Assembly (NCBI RefSeq): GCF_019091455.1
Contig: NZ_JAGXJN010000010.1
Span: 1-64,000 of the forward strand
Direction of reading: 5' to 3'
DNA length: 64,000 nt
Source: Chitinophaga sp. GbtcB8
GTDB lineage: Bacteria > Bacteroidota > Bacteroidia > Chitinophagales > Chitinophagaceae
This document shows positions 43,937 through 52,488 of this stretch, one piece after another. Numbering within the stretch: the first letter of the stretch is position 1; every line of letters starts with the position of its first letter. Position numbers and translations under genes: made by a program. The notes beneath the pieces are model-generated. The model had not been told where the DNA came from, made no database searches, and saw only the letters and a list, made by a program, of their open reading frames with translations.

Positions 43937-46069
43937 TTAAAGCCGTATACCGGCAAATGTTTTAAAGGAAATAGGCGCTCCCTCTATATAATAATAGGTG
44001 CTTACGCCCGGGTACACGGAGCCCACCAGCATATCGCCGCTGGCGAAATAACGTTTGTTGGCCAGGTTATCCGCTACAATGCGCACATACCATTTACCGG
44101 CATCATAAGCCAGGCCTGCATCCAGCTTCGTATAACCTTTCAGGTAAAAACCGGGCGTATATGTAGCAGTACGTGTAACCGTACTTTGGCCTGCGCTAAA
44201 GCTTAAGCGGGAGGTTTCACTCAGCGGCAGGGTATATTGCAGCCAGCTGTTGATCATCTGTTCCGGTATAAAGGGCAGCTTGTTACCTTCATTTTCTTTG
44301 TTAGCATCTTTGCTGGTAATAGCATGTGTGTAAGCATAATTCGCAGATATGGAAAAGCGGTTGGAGAGGCGGCCGGTTACATCCACCTCTGCACCGGTGC
44401 TGGTGGCCTGGCCTATCTGCCTTCTGAAGCCGGGATGTTCCAGGTCGCTCGTAAGCAGGTTATTTTTAATAATGCGGTAAGCTGCTACACTGGTAATAAG
44501 CTTGCGCTGGAACCATTCCCTTTTAGCGCCTGCCTCTATACTGTTGCCCCGCATAGGCTTAAAATTGTTGCCTGCAAAGTCAACGCCAGACTGCGGTATA
44601 AAGGATTGATCGTACAACACATATACCGATGTATTATCGCCCAGCAAACGGGTAATGCCCAGGCGGGGAGAGAAGGCTGTTTCATCCCGCTGCGGTTGTT
44701 TGCCATTGGTAGTAACCGGTGTATTCAGTGTAAAACGGCCGCCGTAGTTCACGATCCAGCGTGTATTAATACGGGTAGTGTTATAAGCAAAAGCGGAGGT
44801 CCAGTTATTTTCGCGTACAATAAGTGCAGGTTTACCCAGCATGCGCACACTATCTGTATTTAAGCCATACTGCGGGTGCATTCTGTCAAAAGTGAAAGCA
44901 TATTGCCCGTAAGCATTAAAAAAATTATCCTTGCTGTAGTTGTAATCCAGCCCCACCACCAGGTTGTGTTGTATAACACGGCCGGTTTTAAAAGAGCCGT
45001 TCATATATACCTGTGCTGCTGCTACCCGCCCGGTAATACTATTATTAACCGGTAAGCGCCGGGTAATATTGGTGCTGTCGAAATTCACCAGCGAATAGTT
45101 ATCGGAGATCAGGTACCAGACAGTGGTAGGAGTAACGGTATATTTTGATTGTACTGATAAGCGCCAGTGATCATTAAAGCGGTGGTTAAAGGCCAGGCGC
45201 ACGCTCTGCGATTGTGTGCTGGACTGTGGTAAATTGGGATCGCCTGCATAGTTATTGCCAATGCGGTCTTTAAGTATATCTGCTTCCGTGCCTATTTTGG
45301 TAATGCTGCTACCCCCCTCCGATGTGGTGCGGATAAGATCATACTCCGCCAGGATAGCAGTACGGGCGCTGAAGTTATACTGTATAACAGGGGCGGCCAC
45401 ATACTTTTTTGTTTTAATGAAATCCTGGAAGCTGTTCTGTTGCTGGTATACAACATTCAGGCGGTAAGAAAAACCATGTTCCTGCACTGCGCTGCCTGCA
45501 TCGGCCGCTATCCGCCATAACCCAAAGCTGCCGCCTGCAGCTTCTATTTGTCTTACCTTTTGCTGCCGGGGTGTTTTGGTAGTAATATTCATACTGCCAC
45601 CCGGCTCACCGGACGACAGCAGGAAACCTGCCGGGCCTTTTACAAAATCCACCCGTTCTATAAGGGCCGCATCATCTGTAATAGCGCCCATGGTGCTGCG
45701 TTGTGGCATGCCATTTACAAACTGGTCTGCGGAGAAACCTCTCATGAATGCCGCTGCGGAAGCATCAAACACAGAACTGTTATACCCGATCTTTACGCCG
45801 CTGGCATTGCGTATAATGTCTTTCATTTCCAAGCCTCCCTGCTCACGGATCAGCTCATTGGTTACACTTACCAGGCTTTGTGGTATTTCCAGCAGGCGGC
45901 CTTCCAGGCGCAGTACCGGCGCCATGCTGTCTGCCTTCAGCTTTTTTTTCTTTTCCAGCACTACAATTTCCTGCAGGCGTTGTTTACGCAGGCTGTCTGT
46001 ATTATGCTGGGCATAACTACTGACAGTAATGCTGTATAAACTGATCAATATAGGTAGTGTTTTTTTCAT
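43937..46069 (-). CDS. Siderophore-type TonB-dependent outer-membrane receptor
   Basis: At 710 residues, the signal peptide ends SSYAQ, then a TonB-box-like region (LQEIVVLEKKKK) and a plug domain (about 55-165, with LLEIPQSLVSVTNELI and GPAGFLLSSGEPGGSMNI). A 22-strand barrel ends with the aromatic tail YYYIEGAPISFKTFAGIRL. It lacks the carboxypeptidase-like domain of SusC proteins and resembles the TonB-dependent siderophore receptors (TIGR01783 style). It sits 25 bp downstream of two ABC permeases and directly upstream of the precursor gene. It may import the mature peptide or a metal complex of it, or have an immunity or export role. Confidence 0.9.
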   Translation of the reverse strand: MKKTLPILISLYSITVSSYAQHNTDSLRKQRLQEIVVLEKKKKLKADSMAPVLRLEGRLLEIPQSLVSVTNELIREQGGLEMKDIIRNASGVKIGYNSSVFDASAAAFMRGFSADQFVNGMPQRSTMGAITDDAALIERVDFVKGPAGFLLSSGEPGGSMNITTKTPRQQKVRQIEAAGGSFGLWRIAADAGSAVQEHGFSYRLNVVYQQQNSFQDFIKTKKYVAAPVIQYNFSARTAILAEYDLIRTTSEGGSSITKIGTEADILKDRIGNNYAGDPNLPQSSTQSQSVRLAFNHRFNDHWRLSVQSKYTVTPTTVWYLISDNYSLVNFDSTNITRRLPVNNSITGRVAAAQVYMNGSFKTGRVIQHNLVVGLDYNYSKDNFFNAYGQYAFTFDRMHPQYGLNTDSVRMLGKPALIVRENNWTSAFAYNTTRINTRWIVNYGGRFTLNTPVTTNGKQPQRDETAFSPRLGITRLLGDNTSVYVLYDQSFIPQSGVDFAGNNFKPMRGNSIEAGAKREWFQRKLITSVAAYRIIKNNLLTSDLEHPGFRRQIGQATSTGAEVDVTGRLSNRFSISANYAYTHAITSKDANKENEGNKLPFIPEQMINSWLQYTLPLSETSRLSFSAGQSTVTRTATYTPGFYLKGYTKLDAGLAYDAGKWYVRIVADNLANKRYFASGDMLVGSVYPGVSTYYYIEGAPISFKTFAGIRL

Positions 46070-46094
46070 TGATGCGATATATTAACTGATTGAT

Positions 46095-47522
46095 TTAATG
46101 ATCATGCCGTACATGCCTTTTCCATAACACAGTTATACCCGCCAGCAGCCAGCCTGCTGTTAATAACAGCAGGTAGGTCATACCTTTCCACCAGCGTGTG
46201 GCGCTGTTTACATCATATACCGGTTCATAGGCAGGCAGGGTTTTGTAATCTGCTGCGGTAAACTTCCGGCCGTTAAAATGCAGGCGGTAAAAGAATTGTT
46301 TCCATTGTTCACGGAAAACATTGGCCTGCCGGTTAAAACAGGCATAGTCAGCTATATCTGTACGGGCAATACTGTTCAGTAATGTTTGCGTATATACGGC
46401 AGGGTTATAATGGTAAGAAGCCGTAATGGCCTGCATATCCAGGCGGTTCGCGTTTTCCTGCCCGGCCATTATCCGCTGCATACGTTTGGCTACCAGCTCA
46501 AAATAAGCCATCAAACGCCGGGAGCTGGCTGCGCTGGTATCATAAGCCTGCTGATTGTAGTATTGTGGATGCCCTGCATAAAAGCTGTCCAGCAATTGTT
46601 TTTGCGGCAGCTCCCAGGTATCCCATTCAATTTCCCTTTGCCGGGAGGCATAGGTGGCTGTATTGTCTGTTGTACCTGTAGATTGTGTACCTAGCCGGAA
46701 CAAAGCCGGTATTACTACCAGTAGCACTAACCAGGTGCATAACATAATAACCAGGTTTGCAGCAGCCGTAGTATTCCAGGAAAGTATGAACCATATCATA
46801 GCCATCCACAGTGCTGTATAAGCGGCGGATACGCCCAGCCAGGCAAGGAATGCCTGCCAGGGAAAATGTGCGCTGCCAGATAGCCATACACCGGCTACAG
46901 TGATCAGCAGCACACCCATTAATAAAATAAGATAACGTACCAATAAACGCAGCAATAACGTACCGGTAATACTGCCTTTTTGTATAACCAGCAACGCCAG
47001 TGTGCCTTGTTCCTTTTCCTGCGCCAGCAGGTTATAGCTTAAACAGATGGCGGCCAGTGGCAGCAGGTAGATCAGCAGGAAGGCGCCATCAAAATTGCCG
47101 GAAAGCAAATATTCCGGGTTATTGATCTTTTCTTCCGCCGGTACAAAATTTTGTTTGATGGTAACCGGGAAATAATAAGTGGCCATATCACTCATGCCAA
47201 TAGCCAGCAGGGAAAGGGGCGCAGGCGGGTGAAAGACGGTACGGTGCAGCCGGTAATCCACCACAGCAGGGTGGCTGGCCATAATATAATCCGTTTTCCC
47301 CTGTGCCGTACTGGTATCCGCATCCAATTGTTTATAAAGCTTTATGTACTGCTGGTGGTAATCCCGCTGTATACTATCCAGCGTAGCCTTATGGGTTACC
47401 ATTACGGAACGGCCATAGTATAAGGCTACTGCAGCTGTTATTATAAAAATGCCTGCCAGCGCCGGTAATAAGGAAGTCCGGGTAAGGCTGCGTACCTCGA
47501 ACTGCAGGATGCGCCCTGTCAT
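46095..47522 (-). CDS. ABC-2-type permease (DUF3526-like), second of a pair
   Basis: At 475 residues, a first transmembrane helix (LLPALAGIFIITAAVALYYG) is followed by an extracytoplasmic domain of about 130 residues, a cluster of helices around 160-290 (YNLLAQEKEQGTLALLVIQKG is the ABC-2 coupling loop), a second large soluble stretch and a last helix. This matches permeases that carry DUF3526. The start was set 10 bp after the upstream permease stop; twelve more upstream codons are open and would overlap it. It works with the companion permease and the ATPase at 48983-49690, probably as an exporter or immunity complex of LanFEG type. Confidence 0.85.
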   Translation of the reverse strand: MTGRILQFEVRSLTRTSLLPALAGIFIITAAVALYYGRSVMVTHKATLDSIQRDYHQQYIKLYKQLDADTSTAQGKTDYIMASHPAVVDYRLHRTVFHPPAPLSLLAIGMSDMATYYFPVTIKQNFVPAEEKINNPEYLLSGNFDGAFLLIYLLPLAAICLSYNLLAQEKEQGTLALLVIQKGSITGTLLLRLLVRYLILLMGVLLITVAGVWLSGSAHFPWQAFLAWLGVSAAYTALWMAMIWFILSWNTTAAANLVIMLCTWLVLLVVIPALFRLGTQSTGTTDNTATYASRQREIEWDTWELPQKQLLDSFYAGHPQYYNQQAYDTSAASSRRLMAYFELVAKRMQRIMAGQENANRLDMQAITASYHYNPAVYTQTLLNSIARTDIADYACFNRQANVFREQWKQFFYRLHFNGRKFTAADYKTLPAYEPVYDVNSATRWWKGMTYLLLLTAGWLLAGITVLWKRHVRHDH

Positions 47523-47532
47523 AAATATGGAT

Positions 47533-48963
47533 CTATTGAACCTGTGCATGGCGGGCAAACCGGTTTAAGAGTAAAACACTTCCCGGCAGCCATAACAGCA
47601 GGGATAATAGCAGTAAGCGCTGGTTATGCAGCACGCTGGCTGTAGTTAGCGGCTGGTAGCGGAAGGCAGGTATGGTGCTGTAAAAACTGGGGTTTACTTT
47701 CGAGGTAACATCCTCTGTTTTACTGCCGCCATAGGCCAGCTCATTATTCAGGCGGCGTATAAAAGTATTGCGGTATTGCCTGGCGGTTTTATCAAAGTGC
47801 CATTGATGGTCATAATCTGTACCACATAAAGCCATAGAAATACTGCGTATGGCCAGGTAAGGATTAAGGTAAGCCGCATAACGGGTAATATTGTTTTGCA
47901 AACGTATAATGCTATCTGTTTGTGCAGCATAGGTATCATACACCATTTGTGTATAGTCTTCATTAGCCTGCATTAAGATGGCGGTTAAATTAACCGGCAG
48001 CTGTTCAACGCTGGTAACATGGTACTTTTTAAGAACTTCCTGTGTTAGCTGTGCCTGCCTGCTTTCCCGGGGCGCATCGCCATGAATGCCCATTTTAATA
48101 GCCTTTTCAATTTTTTCCTGTATGGCATACCGGGAAGGTAAAGGGTGCAGGGCCTGCCCAATAACAGGCATTAAGCGGGGCATCAGCACATTCCATAACA
48201 GCCATATGCCCAGCACAATGATCAGTGACTGCCGGGCATTTTTTGCCAGTGCAGACACCAGGATGCCCACTAAAACAAAAATGCTGCTGTAAACGGCATA
48301 ACAAATAATGAGCAGCAGCATACGCAAAAGATCTGCACCGGTGGCTGGCCGGCCTGTTATTACAAAGAGCGCAGGCAGGTATACCAGCAACCCCAGTAGC
48401 AGCATGCTGTTTACAATAGCCAGGTTAAAACCGGCTTTACTGTTTAACAATGCAGCCGGGCTGGCGCCCTGTAATAAAAGCAGCCGCAGCGTGCCGGATG
48501 TTTTTTCCTGTGTATAGCTATTAAAACAGCAGAAAAGGATGAACAGGGGGAAAAAGAGCTGCAGCACACTTGCCATGGTCAGCTCTCCGAAACGCAGGTA
48601 AATATCGGCCGGGCGCAGGCTGGGTGTGGCCATACTGTGCTGCACGTGCGCCTCTACCCGCATCGTATATCCGGTAAGGTTATCCAGTCCTTTGTCAAAA
48701 CTGCTTAACAAGGTAACAGGCTTAAAAATGTAGGTGCCAAAATGGGCGGCGCTATGCGGATCACCCACCTGCAGCTGCTCCCATTGTTGCCGGAAATGTA
48801 TGTTTGCAGCAGATCGTTCTTCCTGCAGGCGGTTATACCGCCCGCAAACCCCTGCAAAGGCAATACCCAGCATTACCAGCAATGCAATGAAGGCTGCCGG
48901 CAGGGTATGGTTACGCAGCATCTGCTGCCATTCTTTAGTGGCTAATATTATAAACATGGTCAT
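47533..48963 (-). CDS. ABC-2-type permease (DUF3526-like), first of a pair
   Basis: At 476 residues it has the same layout as its downstream neighbour: an N-terminal helix, a periplasmic domain, then CFNSYTQEKTSGTLRLLLLQG as the coupling loop within a membrane bundle, and a C-terminal helix. The two differ enough to form a heterodimer. The ATPase gene ends 19 bp upstream. Similar permease pairs occur in NosY-like and lantibiotic-immunity systems, and the substrate here is presumably linked to the peptide encoded at the end of the operon. Confidence 0.85.
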   Translation of the reverse strand: MTMFIILATKEWQQMLRNHTLPAAFIALLVMLGIAFAGVCGRYNRLQEERSAANIHFRQQWEQLQVGDPHSAAHFGTYIFKPVTLLSSFDKGLDNLTGYTMRVEAHVQHSMATPSLRPADIYLRFGELTMASVLQLFFPLFILFCCFNSYTQEKTSGTLRLLLLQGASPAALLNSKAGFNLAIVNSMLLLGLLVYLPALFVITGRPATGADLLRMLLLIICYAVYSSIFVLVGILVSALAKNARQSLIIVLGIWLLWNVLMPRLMPVIGQALHPLPSRYAIQEKIEKAIKMGIHGDAPRESRQAQLTQEVLKKYHVTSVEQLPVNLTAILMQANEDYTQMVYDTYAAQTDSIIRLQNNITRYAAYLNPYLAIRSISMALCGTDYDHQWHFDKTARQYRNTFIRRLNNELAYGGSKTEDVTSKVNPSFYSTIPAFRYQPLTTASVLHNQRLLLLSLLLWLPGSVLLLNRFARHAQVQ

Positions 48964-48982
48964 TGAATAACAGGCGTGTGAA

Positions 48983-49690
48983 TCAGCGGGTGGCGCTCAT
49001 ATGTTCCATATACATGCTTTCCAGTGTGTAATGATCAATGGTGGCGGCTTCCATAATGGCAAGCAGCCGCCCTTCCTTCATAATGCCAATGCGGGAGGCC
49101 ACTTCCCTGGCCCGGTACAGATCATGGGTGGCCATTAATACTGCGCGGCCTTCATCACTGAATTGCCGCAGCAGTGTAGAAAATTCGTTGCTGGCCCTGG
49201 GGTCCAGGCCGGAGGTGTGCTCATCCAGCAGCAGGGCTTTGGCATTTTTGGCAGTGGCAATTGCTATCCCTACTTTCTGCCGCATACCTTTGGAATAGGT
49301 TTGTACCCGCCGGTGTATGGCATCTTCCTGCAAACCTGCATGCAGCAGCAGCTGTATATACTGTTGTTTCGTGTATTCATTACCGGTAAGCGCGTTAAAG
49401 AACTGCAGGTTCTCCAGCCCGCTCAGGTATGGGTACAACATCACTGTTTCCGGGATATAGGCAATATGCCGGCGGGCTTGCTGCCGGTGGGTTTTTACAT
49501 CTATACCATTTACCAGCGCAGTACCGCTGCCAGGGTCTAAAAAACCCAGGAAACAATTGATCGTGGTGGTTTTGCCGGCGCCGTTAGGCCCTAAAAGACA
49601 AAAGATCTCACCTTTATTTACAGACAGGTTCAACGCGTGCAGCGCTGTATGCCGGCCAAATTGTTTGGTCAGCGCAATGGCTTGCAACAT
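48983..49690 (-). CDS. ABC transporter ATP-binding protein
   Basis: At 235 residues it has Walker A LLGPNGAGKTTTINCF, signature YSKGMRQKVGIA (the variant usual in ABC-2 exporters) and Walker B with ALLLDEHTSGLDPRA, where His replaces the near-universal Pro after the catalytic Glu (DEPTSGLD). The switch His is in VLMATHDLYRA. It powers the permease pair encoded immediately downstream and is likely part of self-protection or product handling for the lanthipeptide. Confidence 0.92.
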   Translation of the reverse strand: MLQAIALTKQFGRHTALHALNLSVNKGEIFCLLGPNGAGKTTTINCFLGFLDPGSGTALVNGIDVKTHRQQARRHIAYIPETVMLYPYLSGLENLQFFNALTGNEYTKQQYIQLLLHAGLQEDAIHRRVQTYSKGMRQKVGIAIATAKNAKALLLDEHTSGLDPRASNEFSTLLRQFSDEGRAVLMATHDLYRAREVASRIGIMKEGRLLAIMEAATIDHYTLESMYMEHMSATR

Positions 49691-49744
49691 AACTTACAGG
49701 AATACAGTCAATGAAAAATGTGAAGCAGCAATAAGGGAAGAATA

Positions 49745-50080
49745 TTATAACAGGGCAGGAGGGCCTCTGTTAGCCTGTGTATACTGCAGGCCAGCATTGG
49801 GGGCAGAAGGGCGGAAGGTATTAGTAACAGAATAGTAACAAAGCGGGGGCAATATTATATGTACCGCTGGGAGATCTGCATCTTTTGCCAGGTGATAATC
49901 ACAAATAGGGCAGGAATGGCTGGCCTTAACCAGGTGCTCCGGCAGCTGGGCAGTCTTATGATGTTTTACCTGCGTATAGTCGTGCCGGTGAAAAACCTGC
50001 ACACCCTGTATATACAGCAGCATGGCCATTAATATAAAGGCCGCTGCTTTACGAATAAGGATATGCCGGAGGAACTGCAT
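49745..50080 (-). CDS. Small membrane-anchored His/Cys-rich protein
   Basis: At 111 residues, one N-terminal helix (KAAAFILMAMLLYIQGVQVF) is followed by an exported tail rich in His (FHRHDY, KHHK, HSCPICDYHLA, HIIL) with a CPIC pair, ending in NRGPPALL. I know similar Bacteroidota proteins of about 120 residues ending in RGPPA, often near TonB receptors; their role is not established, and metal binding is plausible. It is the first gene of the reverse operon that ends with the lanthipeptide precursor. The promoter box lies so close to the ATG that the message may be leaderless, or a later ATG may be used. Confidence 0.7.
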   Translation of the reverse strand: MQFLRHILIRKAAAFILMAMLLYIQGVQVFHRHDYTQVKHHKTAQLPEHLVKASHSCPICDYHLAKDADLPAVHIILPPLCYYSVTNTFRPSAPNAGLQYTQANRGPPALL

Positions 50081-50084
50081 GTGA

Positions 50085-50117
50085 CAAATATAAATAAAAT
50101 TGTAACAACGTTGCAAA
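50085..50117 (-). promoter_or_regulatory. Bacteroidota-type promoter for the immunity/precursor operon
   Basis: On the reverse strand, TTTG (50117-50114) stands 21 nt before TATATTTG (50092-50085), a full match to -33 / -7 (TAnnTTTG). It is the only strong promoter-like site I found for the six-gene reverse operon. Confidence 0.65.
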
Positions 50118-50188
50118 AAATAATAGGTAAATTATTACCTGGAAGAAACATTTTTTCACAGCAGGCAGTAGCAGGGCATATAAAAATA

Positions 50189-50857
50189 TTAGAGCAGGTC
50201 TTCTTCTTTAATGAGGTTATTTTTCAGCGCAAATACCACTACGCCGGCGGTATTCTTCACATTCATTTTTTCCAGGATGCGGGTGCGGTGCCCTTCCACC
50301 GTGCGTTTGCTCAGGAAGATCTTTTCACCGATCTGCTGGGCGGTGAATTGCAGGCATATGAGTTTAATGATCTCTTTTTCGCGGTCTGTGAAGGAGATCT
50401 TTTCTTTATTGCGTTGCGGGTCAAACCGGCTCTTTACGATCATGGTGGCCAGTTTGGCGGAAGTTTGTTTGCAGTAGAAGATATTATCTGCATACACCTG
50501 TGTAATGGCTTCCAGTATTTCCTGTTTATCCGCATTTTTAAGCAGGTACCCTTTGGCACCGGCTTCCAGCATTTCCACGATCAGGTCTTCCTCGTCGAAC
50601 ATAGAAAGGGCAATGATCTTGAGCAAAGGATTTTTTTGCAGCAGCAAGCGGGTAGCGGTTACCCCATCCATACGGGGCATTTTGAGATCGGTCAGTACAA
50701 TATCCGCCTGCACATTTTCCAGCATGTCCACCAGCTCACGGCCATCAGATGCCTGGCCTACCAGCTGAATATCGGGCTGCCTGGAAAGCATCAGTGCCAG
50801 TCCGTCCCTGAAGATCTCATGATCGTCTGCTATTAATAATCTGATTTGTTGGTCCAT
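50189..50857 (-). CDS. NarL/FixJ-family response regulator
   Basis: At 222 residues it has a receiver domain with the acidic pocket IADDHE and phosphoacceptor Asp57 (ADIVLTDLKMPRMDG), then a LuxR-type HTH (SFTDREKEIIKLICLQF, and IFLSKRTVEGHRTRILEKM). A 40-codon upstream extension of the frame is not supported; the start was taken at MDQQIRLLIADDH. Its kinase partner is encoded 171 bp upstream in the same direction. The lanthipeptide export/precursor operon starts about 110 bp downstream, making this a candidate regulator of it. Confidence 0.93.
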   Translation of the reverse strand: MDQQIRLLIADDHEIFRDGLALMLSRQPDIQLVGQASDGRELVDMLENVQADIVLTDLKMPRMDGVTATRLLLQKNPLLKIIALSMFDEEDLIVEMLEAGAKGYLLKNADKQEILEAITQVYADNIFYCKQTSAKLATMIVKSRFDPQRNKEKISFTDREKEIIKLICLQFTAQQIGEKIFLSKRTVEGHRTRILEKMNVKNTAGVVVFALKNNLIKEEDLL

Positions 50858-51028
50858 TGTTTCCGGAGTGATAATGATCGCCGTACAAGCGTTGCGTGCC
50901 CCACGAGCCCCAACTGAAAATTGCGAACTGCAATATTGGGGTGGATAAGTGCCTCTTTTGAGGAAGTAAATATACAAATTTCCGGCAGTTTTTGTTCAGA
51001 CGGCAGTGGAGGTGGGAGGGGCCTGCAT

Positions 51029-51766
51029 TCAGGCTGGTATTTTTATCAGGTAGTTGGTGCCTTGTCCGGGTGCGGAATCAATGGACAGAGAGCCATGCAT
51101 AATGTCGGTCCTTATTTCCAGGCTTTTCATGCCCAGGCCTGTGGAGTTGGCCTTTGCTTTTTTTACATCAAAACCGGCGCCGTCTTCACGGATCAGCAAT
51201 AGCAGCAGGTCTTCTTCCTTATTCAGGGATATCTGCAGCTGTTTGGCGTGCGCGTGTTTGAGCGTGTTCTGGATAATTTCCTGGATAATACGGAAAATGT
51301 GGATGGCCTTTTCCGGCTGTATTTGTATGTCGCCGCTGGTGCGCAGCTCAATGTGCAGGGGCTGTTTTTCGCTGATCTGCTGGATAAATTCGCGGAGCGC
51401 TTCGGTGAGCCCTTTTCGCTCCAGCGCATTGGGCAGCAGATTATGGGATATTTGCCGCAGGTTGGTGATGGTTTCGTCAATATACTTGCTGGAGCGGGCT
51501 ATGATCTGTTTATCCTCATCGGTATGTACATCCAGGCTGTTAATGAAAAGTTTTACGGTTGACAGCAGGGGGCCGGCGCTGTCGTGCAGGTCTGTGGCAA
51601 TACGTTTGCGTTCGTTTTCCAGTATGGTGATCTCCGCGGTGATCCGTTCCCTTTGTAATTTAATATAGCGGCGGTGGTACAGGATAATGGATACTACAAA
51701 AAAAACGATGATAATTGCAATGAGCAAAGAAACAAAGACGGTGGTATAAAAGATCTTATCTCCCAT
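51029..51766 (-). CDS. NarX/DegS-type sensor histidine kinase
   Basis: A 245-residue kinase with one N-terminal membrane helix (FVSLLIAIIIVFFVVSIILY), a short coiled linker, and a HisKA_3 dimerisation domain with His61 in RIATDLHDSAGPLLSTVK. The HATPase_c domain has the N box IIQEIIQNTLKHAHA and the G boxes DGAGFD and TGLGMKSLEIR. It has no large sensor domain, so the signal is probably sensed in the membrane or through another protein, perhaps the membrane protein encoded just upstream. Confidence 0.92.
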   Translation of the reverse strand: MGDKIFYTTVFVSLLIAIIIVFFVVSIILYHRRYIKLQRERITAEITILENERKRIATDLHDSAGPLLSTVKLFINSLDVHTDEDKQIIARSSKYIDETITNLRQISHNLLPNALERKGLTEALREFIQQISEKQPLHIELRTSGDIQIQPEKAIHIFRIIQEIIQNTLKHAHAKQLQISLNKEEDLLLLLIREDGAGFDVKKAKANSTGLGMKSLEIRTDIMHGSLSIDSAPGQGTNYLIKIPA

Positions 51767-51792
51767 TGTTGAAAAATTACTTTCTCCTTCAT

Positions 51793-52470
51793 TTACTCAA
51801 AGTGCCTGTTAAAATAAAGATCGTTCTTTTTTACGGGGATTAAAAACGCGGCCACTCCATACAGCAAATTTACAAAAGCGTTCATATACCCGAACATACT
51901 AATGATCTTCGTGGCTACGCTTACCACATTATCCTTCCCCAGCACATAATAGGATGCTTCGTAAATGATCTGGTAAATAAAATAGATGATAAAGCCCAGG
52001 CAGATCAGGAATTTAGCGTTCTTAAACAGCTGTTTGCTATCCTGCACGATCATATAATTGATCTCATTGATGCTAAGCAATACGATCACAAAGGAGTAAG
52101 CGCCTTTAAAAAATGGGCTGTAGGTTTCTATCTTAAAGAACACCAGGTTCTCCGTGATCCAGATAATAATAAAGGCAGCCATCAGGAAATAGAACAGCTT
52201 TTGTTTCCGCTGCAGGAAACCCCAGGAGCGGAATAGGAAAAGCAGGATCAGGCACTCAATTAATGCGTACAGGTTTACCGTGATCGCATTGTTGGCGTGC
52301 AGGTAGCTGATACAGATAAAGCTAATGACCTCAGAGGTAAAGGCCATCAATAACAAAAGAATAAAGGGGTGGTAGCTGGTATTGATCTTGTAAAAGCGTA
52401 CCACCCCTATAATCAACGGGATAACCACTGTTTCGCTTAACAGGAAACTGGCAATATGGTCAGGGATCAT
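51793..52470 (-). CDS. Polytopic membrane protein of unknown function
   Basis: A 225-residue protein with about seven hydrophobic helices and short loops, for example HPFILLLLMAFTSEVISFI and LYALIECLILLFLFRSWGFL. The last segment (NAFVNLLYGVAAFLIPVKK) is followed by a short cytoplasmic tail. I recognise the general type, seven-helix proteins of Bacteroidota that often precede sensor kinases, but no named family. The 26-bp gap to the kinase gene suggests one operon and a possible sensing role. Confidence 0.75.
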   Translation of the reverse strand: MIPDHIASFLLSETVVIPLIIGVVRFYKINTSYHPFILLLLMAFTSEVISFICISYLHANNAITVNLYALIECLILLFLFRSWGFLQRKQKLFYFLMAAFIIIWITENLVFFKIETYSPFFKGAYSFVIVLLSINEINYMIVQDSKQLFKNAKFLICLGFIIYFIYQIIYEASYYVLGKDNVVSVATKIISMFGYMNAFVNLLYGVAAFLIPVKKNDLYFNRHFE

Positions 52471-52488
52471 TGAGAAAAGTTGGGTAGA

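Noticed and set aside
43858..43956. Longer precursor frame starting at 43956
   Set aside because: It would overlap the end of the receptor gene and put 33 unrelated residues in front of the leader. The ATG at 43857 gives a leader of normal length and motif order.
45548..46039. Long forward frames opposite the TonB receptor gene
   Set aside because: They are antisense shadows of a well-supported gene with no family features of their own.
46095..49690. Reading the ABC ATPase and permease pair as a copper/nitrous-oxide (NosFY) system
   Set aside because: No nosZ, nosD or nosL genes nearby. The operon ends with a lanthipeptide precursor, so a peptide-linked role is more likely, though metal handling is kept as a hypothesis.
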